Shown: in pieces, positions 49,401 through 52,339 of the stretch
Numbering within the stretch: the stretch's first letter is position 1
How the letters are laid out: each line of letters opens with the position of its first letter
Position numbers and translations under genes: made by a program
Assembly: GCF_043641665.1 (NCBI RefSeq)
Contig: NC_092193.1
Location: 2,696,001-2,760,000, forward strand
Reading direction: 5' to 3'
Origin: Enoplosus armatus
Lineage: Eukaryota > Chordata > Actinopteri > Centrarchiformes > Enoplosidae
DNA: 64,000 nt
The notes under the pieces: generated by a model
Told to the model about the DNA's origin: nothing
The model's database searches: none
Seen by the model: the letters and a program-made list of their open reading frames with translations, nothing else

Positions 49401-52339
49401 AATAAAATGAATTTAAACAAAAAAAACCTAACTGATAGAAGAGATGGTCCATGCAGTGTTTCACGTTTGGATCATATTTACAGACTAAATGTAAGCAGGA
49501 CATGAAGGTGTTCCCCTCTGTTATGCTCCTTCTGTCCCTCTAATTAATAAAATCTTGTTTCTTTGAATCTTATGTAACGAGAGACACATTTGGTTTCTCT
49601 CCACAGGGTCAGACTCGTGGAGCGGGGGTCACCACACAGCCTGCCGCTGATGGAGTCGGGGAAGGTGAGCTTTTGTTTGTTTGGTTGGATTTTCCTGCTG
49701 AAATAATTCAAATGCTGACGTGGATTTGTTGTCTCTGGTTTCTGAACAGATCCTGCCGGGGGTCCGGATCATCATCGCCAACCCAGAGACCAAGGGACCA
49801 ATGGGAGAGTCGCATCTGGGCGAGGTTCGTAAGACGCCTCCTCACCCGTTACCTCCATATTAATGTGGGCAACTGACATAAGCATGTCCTCTGTGGTTGT
49901 ACTGCGTTTGACGTTAGTACAACGTTGATCTGATTGAAGTGATTAAAATGCAACTGAGATCACTCGTTCACTCGTTCATAGAAGCAAAAACCACAATATT
50001 TCTTAATATTTTGGCAAATAAAAACATACATGTAGAAGCAAACATTTTACAAATAGGCAAATCATCCGTTAATCATTTTAAGGAGTTTATTAAATAAAAT
50101 GTTTGCCAAACATTTGTTGGTTCCTGCTTCTCCGACGTTTCTCTGATCATTAAAAACTCAGTTTGGGCTCTCTGAACCTGTGGTGGGACTTGTCCTTGTT
50201 GTATTTTATGGACGTCAGAAAGTCTGATTGAAAACACAGGAGTCAGTTTCCCCTTTTTACACGTGAGATGTCTCCAGTGTTGAAGCAGAACCACAGCAGT
50301 GAAGCTGAACCTGGTCTAACAGCTGACGTTGTGCGTTTGTAGATCTGGGTGCACAGCGGCCACAACGCCAGCGGATACTTCACCGTCTACGGAGACGAGG
50401 CGCTGCAGTCCGACCATTTCAACTCCAGACTCAGCTTCGGAGACACGCAAACCGTCTGGGCTCGAACCGGATACCTGGGCTTCCTCCGCAGGACGGAACT
50501 GACCGACGCCAGTGGAGGTGAGGACATGAGCCACATGATCTGGGCAGACCTTTAATGCTCTCATACAAGAGGAGGACAGGATCCAGCAGCTTCAGGGCGC
50601 CAACCTGGAAGGAAGCTGTTAGTCCGGCCTTCACTCGTCCCGTCGTGGTCTGATTAGACATTGAATGTTAGAAGAAAATGTGTAGCTTAAATCCAACAAT
50701 ATCATTATAGGGCTTCATAAATCTACATGCATTTTAACCAGGAGGGGGCCGAGCTGTAAACTGTAAACTAACCCTTAACAGAGAAAAGCTGAGTTTATCT
50801 TGTGACCCATAAATACCCATAAATCACTGTGAAGAGGACTTCCGACCTCTGCCGGGAGTCTGAACTATTCAGCCACGGCGACTAGCGTCGGCAGTGAGAA
50901 GAATTCAATGTTTAACACCTTCTGAGCTTTTGGAAAACATAAATACCACCAGTGTGGCCTCAGCTTAGCTTCAAGGCTTTCATATTCTGTCTGTCTGTGG
51001 CCACTTTATTCACCATGTCCGTCCTGAATCAACAGTCTAAAAACGTTTCTCACTGTGCGCGTAGAGCGCCATGACGCCCTGTACGTGGTCGGAGCTCTGG
51101 AGGAAGCCATGGAGCTGCGAGGGATGCGTTACCACCCCATCGACATCGAGACCTCCGTCATCAGGACGCACAAGAGCATCACAGAGTGGTGAGGAGTGAA
51201 ACACAGAGACACCACCACCCACGAATGAGAGGCTGAACATTACAACACAAAACTTTAATAGTCTCACTAATTTACAGCCATGTTCTTTCTTTCTGTAGTG
51301 AAGAGTGCATGTTTTCCTCATCCTCCTCCTCCTCCTCCTCCTCCTCCTCCTCCGCTGACAGGAGCCCCTGGTGTTTCTAGTAGCGACTGTCTGGACCTGC
51401 TCCTTTCTTCCTTCATTATTATACAAATCAGTCAAGCATACAAACATTTCTGTGTCTTTTTTTGGCTCAAATGTCTGCAGTCCTTTCCAAATTTAGAATG
51501 CGCATAACAAACCTGAGCAGGATGGATCCTCTGGGCGTCTCTAGTCTTTCTAACCACCAACGTGTGCTCGTCTCAGATCCTCGAGGAGCTCATTGTGTGA
51601 TTGCACAAATTGTTTGTTATTTGTGACCGGTCAAACTGGACGACTGCTGGGTTCAATCCTGGGTTTTCTCCAGGCGCTCCGGTTTCCTCCGGTTTCCTCC
51701 GGTCACTGTGGTTGTTGTGTGTCGCTCTCGCCAGGCTTCTCCAGCTGAAGTTAACAAAACTGAATCATTTCAAACTCAATAACTAAAACTAACCGTGTGA
51801 TTTATGGAGTTTGTTGGAAAGAGGATCAATTCAGGGAGCGAAAAGTTACAGAAAAGCTCACTTTCACTTTCCTGGTTATTTTCACTACACGTTGCGTTAT
51901 GAATTGTTATTTTAAATGTCACAGCATAACTCACTCCATAACTAAAAAATGGCCAAAAATCACAACAATTCAGGTGGAATTGCTGCTGGAAATTGAGGAA
52001 TTTTGAGCTCCAATTATCCCCCAAAAAAACATCCTGGAGGAACAGCCGTCATGTGCATGTTGTTTCTTCTTCTTCTGTGCCTCCAGCGCGGTGTTCACGT
52101 GGACCAACCTGCTGGTGGTGGTGGTGGAGCTGGACGGCTCGGAGCAGGAGGCCCTGGACCTGGTCCCCCTGGTCACCAACGTGGTGCTGGAGGAGCACTA
52201 CCTGATCGTGGGCGTGGTGGTGGTGGTCGACATCGGCGTCATCCCCATCAACTCCCGCGGCGAGAAGCAGCGCATGCACCTGCGCGACGGCTTCCTGGCT
52301 GACCAGCTGGACCCCATCTACGTGGCCTACAACATGTAG
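2023..52339 (+). CDS. dip2c: dip2c, 3' part (32 coding exons plus a candidate microexon); disco-interacting protein 2 homolog C
   Basis: Thirty-two exon blocks join in one frame (4,094 nt) to 1,363 residues plus TAG, and read as a DIP2 protein throughout. The family has an N-terminal DMAP1-binding domain (upstream of this window) followed by two fatty-acyl-AMP-ligase-like adenylate-forming domains. Known work links DIP2 to diacylglycerol homeostasis in yeast, fly and mouse; DIP2C also appears in human neurodevelopmental deletions at 10p15.3. Domain 1 runs from about window residue 125 to 740 and domain 2 from about 776 to 1363. Both contain an AFYGCL segment (exons 5 and 21), showing the internal duplication. 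The canonical P-loop is degenerate (STTGMLAG in exon 23). I call paralogue C because the sequence matches DIP2C best from memory and zmynd11 is the convergent neighbour, as in human. The start codon and roughly 190 residues are outside the window. All introns are GT-AG except one GC-AG. The symbol could be dip2ca if the species kept two copies. Confidence 0.96.
2185..4152 (+). other. dip2c intron 1
   Basis: About 2 kb of intron. Nothing recognisable apart from the (TG)17 at the 3' end, next to exon 2. Confidence 0.8.
4107..4140 (+). repeat. (TG)17 microsatellite at a splice acceptor
   Basis: A perfect run ending 12 nt before dip2c exon 2. Confidence 0.97.
4153..4272 (+). CDS. dip2c: dip2c exon 2 of window
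   Basis: It encodes VPVSSRVSAKIQQLVNTLKR followed by the REFFVDDFEELLE segment, a strongly conserved DIP2 signature just before adenylation domain 1. Phase 1 in and phase 1 out. The acceptor is unusual: 17 TG repeats end only 12 nt before the exon, leaving cgcgctctgcag as the whole pyrimidine tract. The donor is gtaatc. Confidence 0.95.
4273..5006 (+). other. dip2c intron 2
   Basis: A 734-nt intron. I see nothing in it beyond its splice sites. Confidence 0.8.
5007..5204 (+). CDS. dip2c: dip2c exon 3 of window (start of adenylation domain 1)
   Basis: It reads QQPDPNQPKAEGAQM, then MRGEQLGVVTNWPPSLEAAL and PCLTTMDTNGKPLYVLTYG, the entry into the first adenylate-forming domain. Acceptor ctccag, donor gtaagc. 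Phase 1 at both ends. A strong match to DIP2C from memory. Confidence 0.96.
7855..8095 (+). repeat. polypurine (A/G) tract
   Basis: About 240 nt of nearly uninterrupted purines with GGAAA/GAAGG motifs. It is not a simple tandem repeat. Such tracts can adopt triplex (H-DNA) structure. Confidence 0.9.
8335..8412 (+). repeat. (GT)39 microsatellite
   Basis: One GC interruption near 8351. A CA-rich run (8249-8292) lies just upstream in the opposite sense. Confidence 0.97.
8546..8625 (+). repeat. (TG)40 microsatellite
   Basis: A perfect 80-nt run, 134 nt after the previous array. Confidence 0.97.
9430..9678. repeat. inverted repeat pair (18 bp, exact)
   Basis: atggtgggagttgccata at 9430-9447 and its exact reverse complement at 9661-9678. 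A smaller hairpin (gaatccggt / accggattc, 9368-9405) sits just upstream. Confidence 0.9.
10994..11013. repeat. perfect 20-bp palindrome
   Basis: AGATGTATCC immediately followed by its reverse complement GGATACATCT in intron 3. Confidence 0.95.
12636..12727 (+). CDS. dip2c: dip2c exon 4 of window
   Basis: It encodes KLWSRSVKVAYNLLHKLGTK and then QEPLVRPGDR in adenylation domain 1. The exon follows the longest intron in the window (7.4 kb). Acceptor tttag, donor gtaagt, ending in phase 0. The equivalent helix in domain 2 is LHKRAEKIAGMLAERAHLQD in exon 20. Confidence 0.95.
12728..16500 (+). other. dip2c intron 4
   Basis: A 3.8-kb intron. It contains a short SINE-like relic (about 13470-13570) and small CA runs (for example 15243-15261). 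Otherwise nothing recognised. Confidence 0.75.
13470..13570 (+). repeat. tRNA-derived SINE-like relic
   Basis: gtggagcgggtcatccatc followed by cgcatttataaagcgctttg matches the head and tail of a common fish SINE with the middle deleted. Weak and degenerate. Confidence 0.4.
16501..16611 (+). CDS. dip2c: dip2c exon 5 of window
   Basis: It reads VALVFPNNDPAAFMTAFYGC and then LLAEVVPVPIEVPLTRK, a core strand-helix unit of adenylation domain 1. The domain-2 counterpart is exon 20/21 (VALVYPPG, then AFYGCLYAGCVPITV). Acceptor cttcag, donor gtaagc, phase 0 at both ends, 37 codons. Confidence 0.96.
16612..18817 (+). other. dip2c intron 5
   Basis: A 2.2-kb intron. A caataaagttttttgcatcttgaa stretch at about 17040-17065 resembles the 3' tail of a retroelement, but I cannot assign it. 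Nothing else stands out. Confidence 0.6.
18818..18941 (+). CDS. dip2c: dip2c exon 6 of window
   Basis: It encodes DAGSQQIGFLLGSCGVTVAL, then SDACHKGLPKSPTGEIPQFK. The acceptor is ccccag. The donor AAAG|gtctca is weak, and (CA)-rich sequence follows at once (18943-18966). The next exon completes the Gly codon. Confidence 0.94.
19740..19880 (+). repeat. fish dispersed repeat (agcacctttcaaacac type)
   Basis: ttatttgtgtagcacctttc followed by caattcaaagtgctttacat is a common teleost retroelement tail. Family not assigned. Confidence 0.6.
20082..20129 (+). repeat. (AG)24 microsatellite
   Basis: A perfect run in intron 6, followed by looser GA-rich sequence to about 20265. Confidence 0.96.
20369..20448 (+). 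repeat. (GT)40 microsatellite
   Basis: A perfect 80-nt run in intron 6. Confidence 0.97.
21296..21405 (+). CDS. dip2c: dip2c exon 7 of window
   Basis: It reads WPKVLWFVTESKHLSKPPRD, then WFPHIKDANQDTAYIE, a DIP2 signature in adenylation domain 1. Acceptor tccag, donor gtaacg, ending in phase 0. Confidence 0.96.
21406..22533 (+). other. dip2c intron 7
   Basis: A 1.1-kb intron. Nothing recognised. Confidence 0.75.
22534..22636 (+). CDS. dip2c: dip2c exon 8 of window
   Basis: It reads YKTCQDGSVLGVTVMRIAML, then THCQALTQSCSYTE. By position this corresponds to the P-loop (A3) region of adenylate-forming enzymes, but the usual Thr/Ser-Gly-rich ATP loop is replaced by DGSVLGV, as is typical of DIP2 domain 1. 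The donor gtaaca runs directly into (CA)n. Confidence 0.95.
22730..22755 (+). repeat. (TCTG)n microsatellite
   Basis: About six and a half units, ending 9 nt before the dip2c exon 9 splice site. Confidence 0.93.
22765..22829 (+). CDS. dip2c: dip2c exon 9 of window (65 nt)
   Basis: A short exon reading ETIVNVLDFKKDVGLWHAVL, then T. It matches the ICLDPYCGLGFVLW segment of domain 2 (exon 24). It is only 128 nt downstream of exon 8. A (TCTG)n tract fills the pyrimidine region before ctccag. Donor gtaaga, ending in phase 0. Confidence 0.94.
23029..23318 (+). repeat. fish dispersed repeat (gattaatcg type)
   Basis: Starts with atgattattttcattatcaa and ends with ggttaatcgttgcagctcta, the ends of a well-known percomorph repeat. 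The middle (cagagcccaaagtgacgtc) also fits. Family name not assigned. Confidence 0.75.
23382..23475 (+). CDS. dip2c: dip2c exon 10 of window
   Basis: It encodes SVMNMMHVISIPYALMKVNP, then LSWIQKVCQYK. The paralogous unit in domain 2 is exon 25, with SVYSGHQSILIPPSELEVNP and WLSAVSQYK. Acceptor gtcag, donor gtaacg. Confidence 0.95.
24064..24183 (+). CDS. dip2c: dip2c exon 11 of window
   Basis: It reads AKVACVKSRDMHWALVAHRD, then QRDVNLTSLRMLVVADGSNP. The strand SLRMLVVADG corresponds to the adenylate-forming core strand before the A4/A5 motifs. Acceptor tgtag, donor gtaaga. The split Trp codon (T|GG) is completed by the next exon. Confidence 0.95.
25030..25144 (+). CDS. dip2c: dip2c exon 12 of window
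   Basis: It encodes SISSCDAFLNVFQSKGLKPE, then VICPCASSPEALTVAIR. Acceptor ctctcag. The donor is gtacac and the intron begins directly with a (CA)n tract (to 25170). Confidence 0.95.
25735..25798 (+). repeat. (TG)32 microsatellite
   Basis: A perfect run in intron 12. The same intron opens with (CA)n at 25147-25170. Confidence 0.97.
25895..26110 (+). repeat. fish dispersed repeat (acttgtgaggacctttactg type)
   Basis: A CA-rich head, then cttgtgaggacc, cctaatcctaactttagcc and cctaaaccttcac, typical of a widespread teleost element. Confidence 0.5.
26179..26318 (+). CDS. dip2c: dip2c exon 13 of window
   Basis: It reads PAEEGSTPPGRGVLSMQGLS, then GVIRVDSEEKLSVLTLQDVG and SVMPG. The first dozen residues form a variable loop and the rest is conserved. 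Acceptor ctgcag, donor gtgaga. A hexamer-like minisatellite follows within about 25 nt. Confidence 0.95.
26319..26815 (+). other. dip2c intron 13
   Basis: A 497-nt intron whose first fifth is a hexamer-type minisatellite (26342-26440). The remainder is plain AT-rich intron. Confidence 0.7.
26342..26440 (+). repeat. hexamer-type minisatellite (GTACCT/GACCCT)
   Basis: About sixteen imperfect 6-nt units alternating GTACCT, GACCCT and variants, starting about 25 nt after the exon 13 donor. Confidence 0.9.
26816..26952 (+). CDS. dip2c: dip2c exon 14 of window
   Basis: It reads ALMCAVKPEGVPQLCKTDEI, then GELCVCTVATGTSYYGLAGM and TKNTFE. EIGELCV is the GE(I/L)-type A6-like motif of adenylate-forming proteins. 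Acceptor tgtag, donor gtgagt, ending in phase 0; a short 80-nt intron follows. Confidence 0.96.
27033..27241 (+). CDS. dip2c: dip2c exon 15 of window (A7/A8 region, GC donor)
   Basis: It encodes FPTSNNGAPISEFPFTRTGL, GKMDGLMVVGGRRHNADDIV and EPMKFVYRGR. The TRTGLLGF and GGRRHNADDI stretches occupy the positions of the A7 and A8 (hinge) motifs. The frame and the conserved RGRIAVFS join require the exon to end at 27241, giving donor AG|gcaagt, a GC-AG intron. Confidence 0.95.
27242..27641 (+). other. dip2c intron 15 (GC-AG)
   Basis: A 400-nt intron with 5' end gcaagt and 3' end gtttcag. Apart from the non-canonical donor nothing is remarkable in it. Confidence 0.88.
27642..27756 (+). CDS. dip2c: dip2c exon 16 of window
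   Basis: It reads IAVFSITVLHDERIVVVAEQ, then RPDSTEEDSFQWMSRVLQ, the C-terminal subdomain of adenylation domain 1. Acceptor tttcag. The donor gtacac opens a (CA)n tract extending to 27792. Ends in phase 0. Confidence 0.95.
27759..27792 (+). repeat. (AC)17 microsatellite at a splice donor
   Basis: It begins with the third base of the exon 16 donor (gtac). Confidence 0.97.
27900..28165 (+). repeat. unnamed repeat family, copy A
   Basis: actagagcaccaaatgtgga, tagtccccaacaa, gccacagacag and gacaataagaaaa recur in the same order at 57128-57455. Family name unknown to me. Confidence 0.75.
29188..29389 (+). CDS. dip2c: dip2c exon 17 of window
   Basis: It reads AIDGIHQVGVYCLALVPSNT, LPKTPLGGIHLSETKQLFLE and CNVLMCPHTCVTNLPKPRQK. 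LPKTPLGGIH is the position of the A10 catalytic-lysine motif; a Lys is present. Acceptor tccag, donor gtagag. Confidence 0.95.
29499..29608 (+). CDS. dip2c: dip2c exon 18 of window (interdomain)
   Basis: It encodes IGPASVMVGNLVSGKRIAQA, then SGRDLGQIEDNDQARK, the linker between the two adenylation domains. Acceptor cctcag. The donor gtgtgt is followed by agagg, and a 6-kb intron follows. Ends in phase 0. Confidence 0.95.
30425..30605 (+). repeat. fish dispersed repeat (gaagctacaggcagccggtt type)
   Basis: gatcaataccactctcatat, gaagctacaggcagccggtt and agcttagcacaaagactgga are diagnostic of a common percomorph repeat. Confidence 0.75.
31998..32080 (+). mobile_element. possible hAT-type element terminus
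   Basis: cagtggttcccaaccttttt followed by gacccctat and gacccccacc resembles the termini of many vertebrate hAT elements. The other end was not found. Confidence 0.35.
34088..34129 (+). repeat. (CA)n microsatellite
   Basis: Imperfect run with one gcact interruption, 1.4 kb from the opposite (TG)n at 35544-35608. Confidence 0.95.
35544..35608 (+). repeat. (TG)n microsatellite upstream of exon 19
   Basis: A run of 54 nt, one CG interruption, then ten more. It ends 43 nt before the exon. Confidence 0.96.
35652..35732 (+). CDS. dip2c: dip2c exon 19 of window (81 nt; start of adenylation domain 2)
   Basis: It reads FLFLSEVLQWRAQTTPDHVL, then YTLLTSR, opening the second adenylation domain (27 codons, phase 0 at both ends). 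It is preceded by a (TG)n tract at 35544-35608 and followed 14 nt into the next intron by (CA)n. Confidence 0.95.
35747..35767 (+). repeat. (CA)10 at the 5' end of intron 19
   Basis: Starts 14 nt after the donor of exon 19. Confidence 0.96.
36225..36268 (+). repeat. (TG)22 at the 3' end of intron 19
   Basis: Ends 12 nt before exon 20. Complementary to the CA run at the other end of the same intron. Confidence 0.97.
36281..36404 (+). CDS. dip2c: dip2c exon 20 of window
   Basis: It reads GTIASSLTCLQLHKRAEKIA, then GMLAERAHLQDGDHVALVYP. It is homologous to exon 4/5 in domain 1. The acceptor cgacctccag lies 12 nt after a (TG)22 run. Donor gtaaac. Confidence 0.95.
36405..37858 (+). other. dip2c intron 20
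   Basis: It contains a deleted Tc1-like element (36611-36919). A pyrimidine-rich stretch of about 150 nt (37705-37858) runs into the acceptor of exon 21. Confidence 0.75.
36611..36919 (+). mobile_element. internally deleted Tc1-like transposon relic
   Basis: The left end ggccaaaagtacgtggacac and the right end catacttttggtcatat are inverted relatives. The interior includes cgtgcacaaagccaggt and gactgtgagccagacctgat, which I know from fish Tc1-like elements. It is about 310 bp, far too short for a transposase. Confidence 0.7.
37859..37980 (+). CDS. dip2c: dip2c exon 21 of window
   Basis: It reads IDLIVAFYGCLYAGCVPITV, then RPPHPQNIATTLPTVKMIVE, the domain-2 repeat of the exon-5 unit. A pyrimidine-rich stretch of about 150 nt leads to the acceptor ctccag. 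Donor gtaaaa, ending in phase 0. Confidence 0.96.
37981..38770 (+). other. dip2c intron 21
   Basis: A 790-nt intron. Nothing recognised. Confidence 0.75.
38771..38882 (+). CDS. dip2c: dip2c exon 22 of window
   Basis: It reads VSRSVCVMTTQLICKLLRSK, then EASAAVDVRSWPPVLDT. Acceptor tgcag. The donor gtacac leads directly into (CA)n at 38885-38904. Phase 1 out; the next exon supplies the rest of an Asp codon. Confidence 0.95.
38885..38904 (+). repeat. (AC)10 at a splice donor
   Basis: Starts within the exon 22 donor (gtac). Confidence 0.95.
39121..39230 (+). CDS. dip2c: dip2c exon 23 of window (degenerate P-loop)
   Basis: It encodes DLPKKKPPLLYKPSNPDTLA, then YLDFSVSTTGMLAGVK. SVSTTGMLAGVK stands where active enzymes carry the Thr-Ser-Gly-rich A3 ATP loop. 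The STTG core is kept, but the usual Lys is displaced. Acceptor ttttag, donor gtgaac, ending in phase 0. Confidence 0.95.
39740..39960 (+). repeat. GCTAA-rich end of the same dispersed repeat
   Basis: gctaacatagcatgctaatat, further ttagcatg units and the closing ttagctcaaag are the 3' portion of the element at 47190. Confidence 0.65.
40379..40416 (+). repeat. (GT)19 microsatellite
   Basis: A perfect run in intron 23. Confidence 0.95.
41252..41365 (+). repeat. fish dispersed repeat fragment (gcatgttctcc type)
   Basis: tggagcttgcatgttctcc, gtgggtttcctccc and ccagggtgtaccccgccgct are pieces of a common teleost repeat, with an internal deletion. Confidence 0.6.
42094..42224 (+). CDS. dip2c: dip2c exon 24 of window
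   Basis: It reads MSHTATSAFCRSIKLQCELY, then PSREVAICLDPYCGLGFVLW and CLC. Acceptor ggtcag, donor gtcaga. A Ser codon is split AG|T. The homologous stretch in domain 1 is exons 8 and 9. Confidence 0.95.
42510..42678 (+). CDS. dip2c: dip2c exon 25 of window
   Basis: It reads VYSGHQSILIPPSELEVNPA, LWLSAVSQYKVRDTFCSYSV and MELCTKGLGLQTDSLK. Acceptor ctgcag, donor gtaaag, ending in phase 0. Confidence 0.96.
42806..42976 (+). CDS. dip2c: dip2c exon 26 of window
   Basis: It reads SRGLDLSRVRTCVVVAEERP, RTALTQSFSKLFKDLGLHPR and FGCRVNLAICLQ. The strand VRTCVVVAEERP matches SLRMLVVADG of domain 1. Phase 0 at both ends (57 codons). Acceptor ttcag, donor gtcagt. The candidate microexon is the next block. 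Confidence 0.96.
43855..43950 (-). repeat. inverted fragment of the repeat at 30425
   Basis: cttccagtctttgtgctaag followed by ctaggctaa is the reverse complement of the agcttagcacaaagactgg part of that repeat. Confidence 0.65.
45017..45046 (+). repeat. (CCT)10 upstream of the microexon
   Basis: A trinucleotide run forming the pyrimidine tract 22 nt before the 30-nt exon. Confidence 0.94.
45069..45098 (+). CDS. dip2c: candidate alternative 30-nt microexon of dip2c (10 residues)
   Basis: Thirty nucleotides bounded by ctgtag and gtaggg translate in phase 0 to PHRLGKLADQ. Insertion between exon 26 (ends phase 0) and exon 27 (starts phase 0) keeps the frame, giving an optional decapeptide between CLQ and GTSGPD. 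Upstream is a strong (CCT)n pyrimidine tract (45017-45046), then CU-rich sequence with TGCTGC ending 5 nt before the exon. That arrangement is typical of SRRM4/nSR100-activated neural microexons. The protein is complete without it, so it is called alternative. No transcript evidence is available here. Confidence 0.62.
45099..46844 (+). other. dip2c intron after the microexon
   Basis: About one third is an apparently intact dispersed repeat (45366-45960), preceded by a fragment of another (about 45240-45360). The 3' end is a GTTGTTGTT-rich tract. Confidence 0.65.
45366..45960 (+). repeat. fish dispersed repeat of about 600 bp
   Basis: ggggaactccactgatttta, ctccagggggcgctgcacga and gttgcattgtgggtaatgta belong to a percomorph repeat that I recognise but cannot name. 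The copy looks little degraded. Confidence 0.6.
46845..46906 (+). CDS. dip2c: dip2c exon 27 of window (62 nt)
   Basis: It reads GTSGPDPTTVYVDMRALRHD and ends with AG of a split Arg codon. It is an almost invariant DIP2 stretch. Acceptor tctcag, donor gtgagt. It follows a repeat-rich intron. Confidence 0.95.
47190..47402 (+). repeat. acanthomorph dispersed repeat (body)
   Basis: attggatggattttc, then acattcatgatga and catctagcgccacca, match a very common percomorph dispersed element that ends in GCTAA-rich sequence. I know the sequence from fish genomes but cannot name its family. It leads directly into the 156-bp array. Confidence 0.7.
47403..47821 (+). repeat. 156-bp tandem repeat, about 2.7 copies
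   Basis: The anchor catgttaactcg recurs at 47403, 47559 and 47715, a period of exactly 156 nt twice. The units are rich in TGCTAA and TTAGCA. Copies 2 and 3 are nearly identical over their first 88 nt. Copy 3 then lacks about 50 nt. Confidence 0.93.
49607..49664 (+). CDS. dip2c: dip2c exon 28 of window (58 nt)
   Basis: It reads VRLVERGSPHSLPLMESGK. Acceptor ccacag, donor gtgagc, ending in phase 0. Only 85 nt separate it from the next exon. Confidence 0.95.
49750..49824 (+). CDS. dip2c: dip2c exon 29 of window (75 nt)
   Basis: It reads ILPGVRIIIANPETKGPMGE, then SHLGE. SHLGEIWV across the next junction is the domain-2 equivalent of the GEL motif (A6-like). Acceptor aacag. The donor gttcgt is weak. 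Phase 0 at both ends. Confidence 0.94.
49825..51064 (+). other. dip2c introns 29 and 30
   Basis: Two introns (518 and 547 nt) around exon 30. Nothing recognised. Confidence 0.75.
50343..50517 (+). CDS. dip2c: dip2c exon 30 of window
   Basis: It reads IWVHSGHNASGYFTVYGDEA, LQSDHFNSRLSFGDTQTVWA and TGYLGFLRRTELTDASG. RTGYLGF is the A7-like motif of domain 2 (compare RTGLLGF in exon 15). Acceptor tgtag, donor gtgagg. Confidence 0.96.
51065..51188 (+). CDS. dip2c: dip2c exon 31 of window
   Basis: It reads RHDALYVVGALEEAMELRGM, then RYHPIDIETSVIRTHKSITE. The RGMRYHPIDIE segment is the hinge (A8-like) of domain 2, parallel to GRRHNADDI in domain 1. The acceptor gcgtag has a poor pyrimidine tract. 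Donor gtgagg, with a split Cys codon. Confidence 0.95.
51321..51353 (+). repeat. (CCT)11 in the last dip2c intron
   Basis: Followed by gctgacag, a well-formed but apparently unused 3' splice site at 51360-51361. Confidence 0.93.
51640..51705 (+). repeat. fish dispersed repeat fragment
   Basis: gggttcaatcctgggttttc followed by repeated ctccggtttcctccgg; related to the fragment at 41252. Confidence 0.45.
52087..52339 (+). CDS. dip2c: dip2c last coding exon, with stop codon
   Basis: It reads AVFTWTNLLVVVVELDGSEQ, VGVVVVVDIGVIPINSRGEK and DGFLADQLDPIYVAYNM, ending TAG at 52337-52339. NSRGEKQRMHLRDGF occupies the C-terminal A10 region and contains a Lys. The exon is GC- and GTG-rich, so its antisense frames are open by chance. 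Acceptor ctccag. Confidence 0.97.

Larger units (their letters stand above)
46907..49606 (+). other. dip2c intron 27
   Basis: It contains a dispersed fish repeat (47190 on) whose GCTAA-rich part has expanded into a 156-bp tandem array (47403-47821). The remaining 1.7 kb shows nothing recognisable. Confidence 0.7.
51189..52086 (+). other. dip2c last intron
   Basis: It contains a (CCT)11 tract (51321-51353) ending in ctgacag, a good decoy acceptor, and a SINE-like fragment (about 51640-51705). Confidence 0.7.
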
